Program-made: the position numbers and the translations under genes | In this document: piece by piece, positions 1 to 11,936 of the stretch | Numbering within the stretch: the stretch's first letter is position 1 | Layout of the letters: the number at the start of each line of letters is the position of its first letter | Notes under the pieces: model-generated | The model's database searches: none | Seen by the model: only the letters and a program-made list of their open reading frames with translations | What the model was told of the DNA's origin: nothing | Origin: Siphonodentalium dalli | Taxonomy: Eukaryota > Mollusca > Scaphopoda > Gadilida > Siphonodentaliidae | Assembly: GCA_032622095.1 (NCBI GenBank) | Contig: CP136063.1 | Location: 33,482,987 to 33,546,986, forward strand | DNA length: 64,000 nucleotides | Reading direction: 5' to 3'

Positions 1-56
1 TATGGGGTTATATTTTGTGGACAATGTGGACATAACTTTCAACATCTGTGATTGTT

Positions 57-600
57 ACACTGCCAAAAATAGTTTCTCAATTCAGGAAAAAAAAAGACTT
101 GAAATGAGATATTATCTTGGGAGAATAGCTAGAAAAATAAGATCAACATATTTTCTAGGTCAAGAAATGAAAGGGTGGGAAAATTTCTTGTCTGAGAAAA
201 TCTCTTTAAGAAAACACCGTAATCTTAGTAAGAAAATCATAGTAAAAAAATCTTAGTATATATTTTTGTTCTTAATGTAGGAAAGATTGTTTTTCTCACA
301 TAAGTTTATTTTTCTTGAAATAAGATAAGTTTAAGACACTGCGATTATCTTGGGAGAATAGCTAGAAATTTAAGAAAACTATACAATTAATCTAGAACAA
401 GAAATTATATTTTCTATAGTTAGAAATATCGTCAAGATATTTTTTCTTAAGTGATGTCAATTTTTTCTAGAATGAGATTTTCTCAAGCAGGAAAATAAAT
501 CTAAGTAAGGAAAACAAGTTTTCTTAACTAGGAATATTTTCCCCAATTAGGAAAGATATATTAGAAAACAATTCTTAATTAAGAAAAACATTTAATTTTA
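57..600. repeat. AT-rich dyad-rich repeat, left copy
   Basis: The stretch begins ACACTGCCAAAAAT and is made of many short dyads such as TTCTTAATTAAGAA and repeated TATCTTGGGAGAATAGCTAGAAA (about 114 and 348). The reverse complement of its start recurs at 12,611-12,624, so the two copies face each other across 12 kb. It looks like a decayed non-autonomous transposon. An apparent 84-codon reading frame at 2-256 has no protein-like features. Confidence 0.5.
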
Positions 601-716
601 AATTAATATATAATTTCAATTGTGTTTTAAAATATACAATTGACATTTATTCCGAATATAAAAACTTCTTTGTAAATATCATTGTTAAATGTATAATAGA
701 GACAATAAGGGGGCTT

Positions 717-1217
717 AAAGGCACGGGAGGCCTTAGTTGTCGAAAATATTCATATTTGTTTCAATCACCGTAATAAAACATAAAAACATTAAAACGCATA
801 CAGTTTTGTTCATAGATATCATGACCATCGCGTAAACAGCATGCTATCATAAATACCTATTATATTTTACCTAAGCATGAGCCTGATTGTGTTACAGAAG
901 GCAGCACAGTGTTACTGGCTAATCACACACAAATTATATAAACGCTCTTTATTAGTTCCATATCAAAATTTAGCAACAAAGAACGCTCTTTATGTTTACC
1001 ATCATAATATAAACAAACACCAGGAAAGTAACTTTTTATGTTTTTGTTTACATAACAATGGTCAAACATATGACAATAACATACTATTTATGCGATATTT
1101 CTTATTTGTATACGGACAAAGTCTGTCTACATTTTAATATTCTTTCTGTTTGTGGCGGTTTTTGACCGGTGGAGATATTTTGACAGCATACCCACCGCCA
1201 AGGCCTCCCGTACCTTT
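717..1217. mobile_element. Short terminal-inverted-repeat element (MITE-like)
   Basis: AAAGGCACGGGAGGCCTT at 717-734 is matched as a reverse complement by AAGGCCTCCCGTACCTTT at 1,200-1,217, enclosing about 500 bp. The interior has short reading frames (877-1,137; 1,150-1,515) with no recognisable domain, so it is probably non-coding. The superfamily is not identified. Confidence 0.5.
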
Positions 1218-1644
1218 AAACTTTAAATATACAATCAACAATTTCTCGTTACAGTTATGGGTTTCTAAAATTGCAAGTGGCCAAACAAGATACTGTGTAC
1301 ATTCGCGAAATGAAACTATACAAATTACCTGTATCTTGTTCTGCCTCTTAAAATTGTATAAACCTATATACGCAACAAAACATATATTGATTGCTAATAA
1401 CTACATCCCGACACATGATTTTCAATATATTTATAGAAAGAGTTACCTCAAATCTGTCGGTTGCAAACAAATATATAACAATTTCTGTTATTTGAGTATC
1501 CAGTTCAAACGATAGGAAAAAAAATCATCACACATGACAAAAAAGCCCTGTATGTGCCTTAATAAACATTGTAACCCTGTATTTTTAAATGCACATATTC
1601 TAGGACGGGTGATGTGTAATAAACACAGAAAGACACTTGTATTA

Positions 1645-1752
1645 ATGGATTTGTTGATACGGCACTTGTGCCATTGAGGAAAGATAGAACTCTAGGGCGT
1701 GCTGTTCATTCTATCATTGTGCGCTAGCACTCGTGTCATATCAACAAACCCA
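1645..1752. repeat. Imperfect hairpin repeat
   Basis: ATGGATTTGTTGATACGGCAC near 1,645 pairs with the reverse complement of the segment ending TATCAACAAACCCAT near 1,752. An inner dyad (GATAGAAC...GTTCATTCTATC) sits between them. It resembles a small foldback element. Confidence 0.45.
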
Positions 1753-1878
1753 TAAACAAAATTGTGTAATTCTGTGTATATACAGCATGGTTGCAATAGC
1801 TGTTTCATGAATCATGCAGATTTACTGTTCAGGTACTAACCCAAGTCTTTTCGGCATGCAACAGCTTGAGATATCGAA

Positions 1879-2098
1879 TACAGTAATGCCCCCGAGTATA
1901 ATCGACTCCTTAAACACAGTAGAATTATGGGTAACTTTTGAGGATTTAGTCGGAAATATGGCTTGTTGCCATTCATCGGAAAGCTCTGAGAGCTTTCCGA
2001 TGAATGGCAACAAGCCATATTTCCGACTAAATCCTGAAAAGTTACCCATAATTCTGCTGTGGTTAAGGAGTTGATTACTTAGAGCATTACTGCAGTTG
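1879..2098. repeat. Long near-perfect palindrome, about 220 bp
   Basis: The two halves are reverse complements with only scattered mismatches and are centred near 1,988 in GGAAAGCTCTGAGAGCTTTCC, with essentially no spacer. Single-strand DNA or RNA would form one long hairpin. The overlapping reading frames on both strands are products of this symmetry. Confidence 0.8.
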
Positions 2099-2196
2099 AA
2101 ACTGGATCGAGTCCTGTCCGGCTACTCTTCTATAACCTCTCAAGATTTTGAAGTGTTGATTGGGTCACCATGAATCGCCCAATTAAACAATCGCAA

Positions 2197-2412
2197 CGGT
2201 GTTGAGTGTTTTGCTTATCGCTCACTATTTACTGCTGTATATAAACAAACGATTGACTCACACAAAGTGTGTTTTGTGGATAATAACGCATTCATATGAA
2301 CATTATCCTATACTATTAGTATATTCTTGGGGAAACGTTTTGTAAATGTTATTTATAAGTTATAACCTATAACGAAGGCCATCCATTCCTTTAAGTTCCA
2401 AAGATATAAGGA
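2197..2412. repeat. Dispersed repeat, copy 1
   Basis: It runs from CGGTGTTGAGTGTT through CTGTATATAAACAAA, GACTCACACAA and ATAACGAAGGCCATCCAT. A diverged copy in the same orientation lies at 36,268-36,506. No coding capacity is seen. Confidence 0.6.
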
Positions 2413-3255
2413 GAATCACTGCATTTTAATTGCATACCGCATCCATCGTGGTGCTGTTTTGTGTTCAAGCGACAACCTTACCATGGTGTTGGAAATTACT
2501 GCAGTGTAATACCACAGCATTACCGGGGTAACACCACGTTAGAAATGGTCAATTACTTTAAGTATATGCAGGTTTGAAATCATCATGCCTGGGAAAGGCT
2601 GCCCTCTATGTTCTTATTAAAGAGCGTCACTTTGACCTAATCTGACGAAATACTGGTAGTGGTACAATCAAGATAACTTCAACCCACAATTCTGGGCATA
2701 AAGTCCATTATAGAAGAGTATCGGGATGGAACTCGGTCCAAAACAGCCCAACCGATACCACAAGTTGTGGACAGGGAAAACTTGGTCTAAACAGGTACTA
2801 GTACATGCATGTAGTACAAGCATTAAAGGGTACACTAAATCCGGCCATTTATGAGACAATCTCCTTTTATACTCAACAGAATATATGTAACAAATGAATG
2901 AATTTGGCCCACGGATAAGTGCAACACCTGTGTGTTCTATGAACAATGCAAACATTGTATTTATAATGATAATGAATTATTGGCTGGAGTCATAAATTCA
3001 TTTTCATTATAATGTATACCATGTTGTTTGCATATATTCTCCTGAGTATAAAAGGAGATGCTCTTAATGCTCAGTGTAAAACACTGCAAATATGGAACTT
3101 AAAGAGCTTTTGTCCATCTTCTACTGGAAACAACTGTTAAATTTATTAAGACTTTATCAAGTCTTTTCACAGTATATAGTCTACATGTTTAATAGTATAG
3201 CACTAGTACTCAGTAGTATTTCCAGACTTTTTATGATAAAAATGCTGATAAAAGT
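2413..3255. other. Unassigned A+T-rich interval
   Basis: No gene, RNA or clear repeat was recognised. Short open frames on the minus strand (2,668-2,955) show no domain or coding character. Confidence 0.4.
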
Positions 3256-3340
3256 GCAGAATTCTAAATTGATGCATTAAGTTGCAGAATTTTAAATTGA
3301 TGCATTAAGTTGCAGAATTTTAAATTGATGCATTACGTGC
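3256..3340. repeat. 28-bp tandem repeat, 3 units
   Basis: GCAGAATT(C/T)TAAATTGATGC followed by ATTAAGTT recurs at 3,256, 3,284 and 3,312 with a constant 28-bp spacing. Confidence 0.8.
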
Positions 3341-3779
3341 ATGAGCGGCTTTAGAGTTCTTTGAAATGCGGTCATGCAAAATAACATAAAAGTTTGTAAA
3401 ACAAGGTACATGTACATACTATGATTATAGCGGTATGAAGTGTCTGGAGCACCTTTGATGGATAAAAGCGAATGTATACAGGCCTTAAAATTTTGCAAGA
3501 ATCAAACTATAGCATTTCTACATCAAATCAGCTGCTTTTTACCAGACTCAAACGAAGAATCATGATTCTGACTCTCATCACACTAAAATCCCTACAAAAT
3601 AATCTACTGGTGTGCATATATTTCATTGAGTGTTTCAAATCATTTTAAAGGGACCCAAGGCACTCATAGTGAGTAAATATGCCAAACATATATTACATAT
3701 AACATACAACAGTTCGTAAAAACATCACCACTCAGAAAAACATGAATTACTGATTCCTATATTAATTATTGAAATTTCT

Positions 3780-3925
3780 CCTGTTGGAACCATTGCTATG
3801 TAAACAAAACTGTTACAGTGATTTGTCAACAAACATTGCTACTAGTAATCGCGTAGAAGGTTAAACATATTTTAGTCTATTAAAATATTATTCTCAGAAT
3901 ATTTTTCAATGCTTTGGCCATGCAA
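3780..3925. repeat. Dispersed GTAAACAAAACTGTTACAGTG repeat, copy A
   Basis: A block containing TATGTAAACAAAACTGTTAC, then GATTTGTCAACAAA, then CAGAATATTT recurs twice in tandem at 11,937-12,235. The interior GTTACAGTG overlaps a short palindromic CACTGTAAC motif seen again near 4,247. Confidence 0.55.
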
Positions 3926-3928
3926 TGT

Positions 3929-4190
3929 TTAACCCTTTCATGATGGGAGCTGCGTTGGTACAGCATTAAAGATCATGTACCAGTGAATTCTTGTATATAT
4001 GCAAGTCTCACATAGACAGCCTCACATGTATAAAAGAATGCACTGGATTACAAGGTCAAGGTAAATATTGTTAGGCCATGCATTCTCTTATATATGCGAG
4101 GCTCCACTTTGAAGACTCGCAAATATAAGAGAATGCATTGGCGCAGGGTTTTAGCAACATTTCAAGAATCTCCAGTCATGGGAGGGTTAA
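3929..4190. mobile_element. TTAA-flanked MITE (piggyBac-like ends), copy 1
   Basis: The left end TTAACCCTTTCATGATGGGAG and the right end (reverse complement of CCAGTCATGGGAGGGTTAA) form imperfect terminal inverted repeats flanked by TTAA. The interior is a foldback built on ATTCTCTTATATATGCGAGGCTC. A second, minus-orientation copy lies at 30,848-31,052 and a partial one near 5,795. TTAA targets and CCC ends are typical of piggyBac elements; assignment by that alone is inference. Confidence 0.6.
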
Positions 4191-5240
4191 GTTTTTATTA
4201 AACTTTGGCATCTTATTGGACTTATTCAACATTGGATGGTAATGTCACTGTAACAGTGATGTTTATCAGAATTGCTAGCATGCAATGATATTCTTTCATA
4301 TAAATTAATTAAGTCACAGAATATCGAAAGGCCAGATGTGAGTACAATATAAATTTATCACCCCACTTTATGCAGGGATACAGAAAAAATAAAGATAACA
4401 TATGTTATGCTTTAAAGTCAACAATTAAAGGTAAACAATCTGAATTGATGGTCTCCATACAATCAGATTACAAGAACAACAGTTCTTAATCGATTAAATA
4501 CCAAAACATAATGCTAACTACTGTCAACTCTAGTGTAACATTTTCCAAAACATGTTATATATCAACATTTTGTTCATCGCAACTTGGTATCAAGATTAGG
4601 TCAGTCGACTCGTTGAATATTTGCTAGGCCGGGAAATAATCAAGGCGGTGAAAAATAACAGATTTAAAAAAATTATATTTTATAACTCAGAACTTTAATG
4701 TCACCTCCGGGGCTCCATACCTTTATATATATACAATTGTCTTTTAAGTTATATTTTCAATAAATGTGACCTTTTTGTCTTCCAAATAGTATTGTCATAT
4801 TAATATCGACCGACAATACACAGCAAGTATGGCTTTATGCCAGAATTTGATTTTGCAGAATAAAGATTCCCATTCACGGAATACTTTCCTTTTATATAGC
4901 AAAAAAATTAAGCACAAATTATAATTTAATAAAAACCGTTTTTGCAAAGTTTCCCAGTTTTGCGAATATTGTGTAGGGGTACATATATATATGAATGATC
5001 AATGCGTATAATCATAGTCCATCAGATGTTACTATCTTAACATGATAAATCATAACATATCACAACCCGATCATCGTTTTCTAAAATTTCGTACATATTT
5101 CACGGACAGTAAAATTCACGTTGATTTCATTTGAAGAATATGAATAAATCACGCAATTTTAATGGTCGTTCAATTAAGTATATCACCCGTAACAACATGT
5201 TCGTAAAGAGAAAACACTTCAACAGTTTACATATTAAGTT
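4191..5240. other. Unassigned A+T-rich interval
   Basis: No gene, RNA or recognisable transposon end was seen. Confidence 0.4.
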
Positions 5241-5241
5241 C

Positions 5242-5330
5242 ACTTACCTGAATAGTTATATCAAGCGAAGAGTTTATTTCCGACGTTGAAAATAATTTGT
5301 TGTCAAAATGGATGAAACAAACCGACCGCG
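5242..5330 (-). other. Possible first (non-coding) exon with splice donor
   Basis: On the minus strand the sequence reads TTCAG|GTAAGTGAAC around 5,248, an excellent match to the metazoan 5' splice consensus. The 80 bp upstream on that strand are comparatively G+C-rich (CACGCGGTCGG) and contain stops in the frames I checked, so any exon would be untranslated leader. No further exons were found, so this is weak. Confidence 0.2.
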
Positions 5331-5609
5331 TGACTTGAGGGGGGCACACTAAAAGTTGTAGTCCGAGTCCGAGTCCAGTAAAAATTGTAGTTGGGATTAT
5401 CAATTTCGTCCATCCCAGAGATCTAGTATATTTTATAAAAGAGACATTTTCTGCACAGATCTATACCATTTGCATGGTCATAAAAGGTATATAGGGATTA
5501 ATGGGATTACTTATATGGTGGGCCTATATAGACTTGAGTGATGTGTTTTGGCCTGTGCCATTTAAAATTAATTAAGGGGGGGGATCAATGCATATTATTT
5601 TTTATTTGC

Positions 5610-5755
5610 GATTAAGCGCAAATGATTTACGCTTAAATATAAATATTTGCACTTAAGCCCAAATGATAGAGGTTATTTGCACTTAAGCGCAAATATTTGT
5701 GCTTAAGCGCAAATAGTTGTGCTTAAGCGCAAATAGTTGTGCTCAAGCGTAAATA
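5610..5755. repeat. 20-bp palindromic tandem repeat
   Basis: Units such as TTGTGCTTAAGCGCAAATAG repeat head to tail every 20 bp. Each contains the dyad TTTGCGCTTAAGCGCAAA or a close variant. Confidence 0.7.
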
Positions 5756-5794
5756 AATTATAAATGTGAAAAGGGCCTCCCATATATATGACCA

Positions 5795-5915
5795 TTGCCG
5801 GAATTGCGCTGGTGCAGCATTAAAGAACATGTGCTAGAGCCTTCTCTTATATATGTGACTCATCCATATGGAGCCTCGCATCATATATAAGAGAATGCAC
5901 TGGCTTACAAGGCTT
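5795..5915. mobile_element. Partial copy of the TTAA-flanked MITE
   Basis: GCTGGTGCAGCATTAAAGAA, TCTCTTATATATGTGAC and ATATAAGAGAATGCACTGGC match the foldback interior of the element at 3,929-4,190. The outer inverted repeats are missing or decayed. Confidence 0.5.
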
Positions 5916-5926
5916 GCCAATAAACT

Positions 5927-8202
5927 AAACATTTCTCAGGTTATTGCATGCAATTATAATACACAGAGCAAGGTAGATTACACCATTTGATAGATATTCT
6001 AGAATTTCTAGTTTGTGAAAACTAACTTAAAGCCATAGTTTATGCACCCTGTCTAGCCGACTGAACTATGAACTACAGACATGTTATTATTTTTATTATC
6101 AGAGACATACCTTCTGCAAAGATATAGCCTTATACATTATAAACATGCAAATAGTTGCTTCATTTGGACTAACTTCCATCATTTAGCGAGTCAAATCTGA
6201 GGAAATTCCCTTAGTTTGAAAGTTGTAGCATGCCTGGCCCGCTGAATTTATGTCACAAACATCAAATGTTAGTACTTCTTGTCAGATGGACATTTCTGCC
6301 AATAAACTAAACATTTCTCATTGCAATTGTATGCATTTTAATACACAGAGCAAGGTAGATTACATCATTTGATGGATATTTTACTTAAAATAGTCTGTGG
6401 AAACAACCTAAATGCCATATTGTATGCATCCATGTATAGAACAATGAAATACAACTATGGATATTTTATTGTTTTTTTCCATCAAAGACAATCATTGCAT
6501 GGATTTGAATGTGCAGGGCAAGGTAGATTACATTATATTTTGGATATTTTACTTAAAATATTTTGTGGAAACTACCTAAAAGCCATATTGTATGCATCCA
6601 TGTATAGCCAAATGAAATACAACTATGGATATTTTATTGTTTATTTCATCAGAGACATGTATTCTGTTGAGATATAGCCTTATATATGTTATAAACAGGC
6701 AAATAGTGGCCTCATTTGGGTTTTCTTCCATAATTTAGAGAGTCAAAGCTGCATAATTCCCTTATTTCACATTTATAAGATACCAAGCCAGCTGAAATGG
6801 TGTATCAAACCTCAAATGGCAGTATTTCTTATCATATGGACATCTCTACTAATAAATTAAACATTTATCATGGTCGTTGCATGCATTTCAATGTAGAAAA
6901 CATAACTTGATGGATATTTTACTCAAAATAGTCTGTGGAAAACTGGTGGAAACTACATAAAAGCAATAATGTATGCATCCCTGTATAGACAAATGAAATT
7001 AAACTATGTATATGTTGTTGTATATTTTACCAGAGACATGTATTCTGTTGAGATATAGCCTTATATATGTTATAAACATGCAAATAGTGGCCTCATTTGG
7101 GCATTCTTCCATAATTTAGGGAGTAAAAGCTGCATAGATTCCCTTATTTCACATTTATAAGATGCCAAGCCAGCTGAAATGGTGTATCAAACCTCAAATG
7201 GCAGTATTTCTTATCATATGGACATCTCTACTAATAAATTAAACATTTATCATGGCCATTGCATGCATTTCAAGGTAGAAAACATAATTTGATGGATATT
7301 TTACTCAAAATAGTCTGTGGAAAACTGGTGGAAACTACATAAAAGCAATAATGTATGCATCCCTGTATAGCCAAATGAAATTAAACTATGTATATGTTGT
7401 TGTATATTTTACCAGAGACATGTATTCTGTTAAGATATAGCCTTATATATGTTATAAACATGCAAATAGTGACCTCATTTGGGCTTTCTTCCATAATTTA
7501 GGGAGTCAAAGCTGCATAGATTCCCTTATTTCACATTTATAAGATGCCAAGCCAGCTGAAATGGTGTATCAAACCTCAAATGGCAGTATTTCTTATCATA
7601 TGGACATCTCTACTAATAAATTAAACATTTATCATGGTCATTGCATGAATTTCAAGGTAGAAAACATAATTTGATGGATATTTTACTCAAAATAGTCTGT
7701 GGAAAACTGGTGGAAACTACATAAAAGCAATAATGTATGCATCCCTGTATAGCCAAATGAAATTAAACTATGTATATGTTGTTGTATATTTTACCAGAGA
7801 CATGTATTCTGTTGAGATATAGCCTTATAAACATGCAAATAGTGGCTTCATTTGGGCTTTCTCCATAATTTAGAGAGTCAAAGCTGAAGAGATTCCCTTA
7901 TTTCAAATGTATAAGATGCCAAGCCAGCTGAAATGGTGTATCAAACCTTAAATGGCAGTATTTCTTATTAGATTGACATCTCTATCAATAAATTAAACAT
8001 TTCTCATGGTCATTGCATGCATTTTAATATACAATGCAAGGTAGAAAACATCATTTGGTGGATATTTTACTTAAAATAGTCTGTGGAAACTACATAAAAG
8101 CAACATTGTATGCATCCCTGTATAGCCAAATTAAATTAAACTATGGATTATTTTATTCTTTATTTCACCAGAGATATGTATTCTGTTGAGATATAGCCTT
8201 AT
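5927..8202. repeat. Satellite-like tandem array, left part (372-382 bp unit)
   Basis: The landmark AATAAA(C/T)TAAACATTT recurs near 5,927, 6,300, 6,851, 7,233, 7,615 and 7,987. The three units from 6,851 are spaced 382, 382 and 372 bp, while the second is longer through an internal duplication. Each unit carries TGGATATTTTACT, AAATAGTCTGTGGAAA, AGAGACATGTATTCTGTT and AAGCCAGCTGAAATGG. Neighbouring units are very similar in the middle and more diverged at the left edge, as expected for unequal exchange. There is no conserved long reading frame. The array resumes at 10,023. Confidence 0.85.
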
Positions 8203-8660
8203 GGAATCAGGGAGCTAAATGTGTTCTAGAGTCGGGGAGCGAGTACACCGTGGAACCCTAAAGGTGAAGGTAACTGAAGAATGACCTTCACCTGATACAT
8301 GCGACACGTTGTTAAAGGATGACATCGCGTTTATTTGATTTGTACATAATATCTAAATAATTTAAACTGGTGAATGAATGGGGGAATGGATTTTTGTGAG
8401 CGGGAAATTTATTTAACTAGCTGCTGTAGTTCTGGATTTTTCCAGATCAAATTTGGCTGTGGGATAGCCCCGTCGTACACTTGGAGATTTATTTTTAAAA
8501 GTAAACACATGACCGATGATTTTTCTTGCATTTTCGTGATCAACTGGTGTCAATCTAGCTGGGTAAACATCACTGGTATGGCCTGCAGGCTTCAATTCAG
8601 TGAATTTGGCGGAAACGTTAACACTGTCGCCTATGGGAAACCATTTAGTTCAGTGATTCC
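8203..8660. repeat. 458-bp terminal direct repeat, left
   Basis: It is nearly identical to 9,565-10,022, with about five substitutions seen by eye. It begins GGAATCAGGGAGCTAAATG, and the reverse complement of its end reads GGAATCACTGAACTAAATGG, an imperfect 20-bp inverted repeat. A 100-codon open frame at 8,374-8,676 is shared by both copies but has no recognisable domain. Confidence 0.8.
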
Positions 8661-9564
8661 TATAGGAAAAATATGAATTTTACGAAATTTCACGTCTCGT
8701 CATGATAAGTTGTTAATTCCATATTTTCTTATTTTCAAATGATAATGACCACATTTTGGACAGATTTAAAGAAGAAACGCATGGATTCGCCTGTAGATAG
8801 TAAAGAAAGTGATAAATCTGGGAATTTTGCATGGACATCAGGTACCATTAGGGGGTCAGGGGGGGGGGGGGGGGGGGGCTAAAGCCCCCCTCCCCAAAAA
8901 TTTGAGTAGTGTTACCCCCCCCCCATTGGGAAAAGGTGGCAGTTAACCCAATTAAGATTTCCCGGCACCCAGTAGCCTTATCGGGGACCGTAGTCCAACC
9001 CCAAGTCGGGGGGGGGGGTGATGGCATCGCCAGTAGTGTTAATGTCGTGCAAAACTGTCATGGCAGGTTTGTTAAACAGACAGTATGCCCTGCCATCTGG
9101 TCAAATTTCATGCCTGAGACTGTGGCTGATGTTGTATGATTATGTTTAGATATTTAAATTGACTTATAGTTGCTTTATTATGCTATTAAAGTATTTTTTA
9201 TTTAAATTTTCTGTTAAGTTTTGTAAATGTTTATTATAAATTGACAAATTTTCCATGAAAAGGGTTTAAAATTGGACAAGTTATCCCACTCAAAATGTAT
9301 ATTAACATATCCTCTTCAATTTAGTAATAGTATGGTATATAAGGGCATTCTTCAGTTATACGAGATGCATCAGCTAGTAAAATTGAAAAAAAAAATCTAT
9401 TTTTTTTGGCTTTATTTTGAGGATTGACACTAATTTTCAGGATGCCTCATATTGGACAAATAAACAACTACTGCTCGATATAATCCATTTTTTATTTCAG
9501 TAAGGTCTATATTTTGATAAAATACTATAAGAAGCGCTGTGTTTCACACATATACATATATATA
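8661..9564. other. Internal segment of the 1.8-kb insertion
   Basis: It holds a G-run of about 20 (8,859-8,878), C-runs and a second G-run (9,008-9,017). An ATG at 8,745 opens a 32-codon stretch (MTTFWTDLKKKRMDS...) that ends at a possible splice donor (TCAG|GTACC, about 8,841) just before the G-run. A separate 76-codon frame at 8,909-9,139 ends MPETVADVV. No family could be assigned, and the pieces may be relics of a transposase gene. Confidence 0.35.
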
Positions 9565-10022
9565 GGAATCAGGGAGCTAAATGTGATCTAGAGTCGGGGA
9601 GCGAGTACACCGTGGAACCCTAAAGGTGAAGGTAACTGAAGAATGACCTTCACCTGATACATGCGACACGTTGTTAAAGGATGACATCGCGTTTATTTGA
9701 TTTGTACATAATATCTAAATAATTTAAACTGGTGAATGAATGGGGGAATGGATTTTTGTGAGCGGGAAATTTATTTAACTAGCTGCTGTAGTTCTGGATT
9801 TTTCCAGATCAAATTTGGCTGTGGGATAGCTCCGTCGTACACTTGGGGATTTATTTTTAAAAGTAAACACATGACCTATGATTTTTCTTGCATTTTCGTG
9901 ATCAACTGGTGTCAATCTAGCTGGGTAAACATCACTGGTATGGCCTGCAGGCTTCAATTCAGTGAATTTGGCGGAAACTTTAACACTGTCGCCTATGGGA
10001 AACCATTTAGTTCAGTGATTCC
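9565..10022. repeat. 458-bp terminal direct repeat, right
   Basis: This is the second copy of 8,203-8,660. It is preceded by an alternating ATATACATATATATA stretch instead of a polypurine tract, which argues against a classical LTR element. Confidence 0.8.
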
Positions 10023-11640
10023 TTATATATGTTATAAACATGCAAATAGTGGCCTCATTTTGGGCTTTCTTCCATAATTTGGAGAGTCAAAGCTGAATAG
10101 ATTACCTTATTTCAAATTTATAAGATGCCAAGCCAGCTGAAATGGTGTATCAAACCTCAAATGGCAGCATTTCTTATCAGATGGAGAGCTCTACTAATAA
10201 ATTAAACATTTATCATGGTCATTGCATGCATTTCAAGGTAGAAAACATAACTTGATGGATATTTTACTCAAAATAGTCTGTGGAAAACTGGTGGAAACTA
10301 CATAAAAGCAATAATGTATGCATCCCTGTATAGCCAAATGAAATTAAACTATGTATATGTTGTTGTATATTTTACCAGAGACATGTATTCCGTTGAGATA
10401 TAGCCTTATATATGTTATAAACATGCAAATAGTGGCCTCATTTGGGCTGTCTTCCATAATTTAGGGAGTCAAAGCTGCATAGATTCCCTTATTTCACATG
10501 TATAAGATGCCAAGCCAGCTGAAATGGTGTATCAAACCTCAAATGGCAGTATTTCTTATCATATGGACATCTCTACTTATAAATTAAACATTTATCATGG
10601 TCATTGCATGCATTTCAAGGTAGAAAACATAATTTGATGGATATTTTACTCAAAATAGTCTGTGGAAAACTTGTGGAAACTACATAAAAGCAATAATGTA
10701 TGCATCCCTGTATAGCCAAATGAAATTAAACTATGTATATGTTGTTGTATATTTTACCAGAGACATGTATTCTGTTGAGATATAGCCTTATAAACATGCA
10801 AATAGTGGCTTCATTTTGGGCTTTCTCCATAATTTAGAGAGTCAAAGCTGAAGAGATTCCCTTATTTCAAATTTATAAGATGCCAAGCCAGCTGAAATGG
10901 TGTATCAAACCTTAAATGGCAGTATTTCTTATCAGATTGACATCTCTATCAATAAATTAAACATTTCTCATTGTCATTGCATGCATTTTAATATACAATG
11001 CAAGGTAGAAAACATCATTTGGTGGATATTTTACTTAAAATAGTCTGTGGAAACTACATAAAAGCAACATTGTATGCATCCCTGTATAGCCAAATTAAAT
11101 TAAACTATGGATATTTTATTCTTTATTTCACCAGAGATATGTATTCTGTTGAGATATAGCCTTATATATGTTATAAACATGCAAATAGTGGCCTCATTTT
11201 GGGCTTTCTTCCATAATTTGGAGAGTCAAAGCTGAATAGATTACCTTATTTCAAATTTATAAGATGCCAAGCAAGCTGAAATGGTGTATCAAACCTCAAA
11301 TGGCAGCATTTCTTATCAGATGGACAGCTCTACTAATAAATTAAGCATTTCTCGTGGCCATTGCATGCATTTTAATATATAGGACAAGGCAAAATACATC
11401 ACTTGGTGGATATTTGACTTAAAATACTTTGTGGAAACTACATAAAAGCCACATTGTATGCATTTATATATAGCCAAATGAAATTCAACTATGGATAAAT
11501 TGGATATTTTATTGTTTGTATCATCAGAGACATGCATTCTGCTAAGATATAGTATTGTGTGTGTTATAAACATACAATAGGTGCATGGCCTCATTGGGTT
11601 TGCTTTCATAATACATATAATACAAGAGAGTCAACTCTGA
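10023..11640. repeat. Satellite-like tandem array, right part
   Basis: It continues the array interrupted at 8,202, with landmarks near 10,196, 10,577, 10,951 and 11,335 (spacing about 374-384 bp). The last unit decays into unique sequence after about 11,600. There is no coding signal. Confidence 0.8.
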
Positions 11641-11936
11641 AGAAATACCATCGGTTTGAAATTGGTAGCATCTTCCATCCTTATATAGGAGGGGTATATA
11701 CCAGCTTGAAGTACCGGTTTAATTAATAACTTCAATGCAAGGGGCCACCAGAGAGGTTTGTCTAGTTCGTGATGGTGTGGCAAACCGCCAACTGGAGTTT
11801 TCAAGGGAGGCCTCCTCAATGGCGACCCACTATATTGTGCAAACAAAATTTTATTGAAATTGTATAAAGGTCAGCATGCCCTAAGATCATTGGGAAATAG
11901 ATAAAAACACTGACTGACAGATTACCAATTACAAAA
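11641..11936. other. Unassigned interval
   Basis: No gene or repeat was recognised. A 71-codon minus-strand frame (11,631-11,846) shows no domain. Confidence 0.35.

Larger units (their letters stand above)
8199..10026. mobile_element. 1.8-kb insertion with 458-bp direct repeats and TTAT target duplication
   Basis: TTAT (8,199-8,202) precedes and TTAT (10,023-10,026) follows a segment that starts GGAATCAGGGAGC and ends AGTGATTCC. Removing it rejoins the surrounding tandem unit as CCTTATATATGTTATAAAC, so it entered as one piece. Its ends are 458-bp direct repeats, LTR-like in layout but lacking the usual TG...CA ends. Each repeat also has its own inverted ends (GGAATCA.../...TGATTCC). It could be a non-autonomous LTR-type element or a composite of two MITEs. 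Confidence 0.65.

Noticed and set aside
1814-2074. Overlapping open frames on both strands
   Set aside because: They arise from the palindrome at 1,879-2,098, which reads the same on both strands.
8374-8676. 100-codon frame repeated at 9,736-10,077
   Set aside because: It lies inside the 458-bp direct repeats and owes its conservation to their near-identity; no domain or coding signature.
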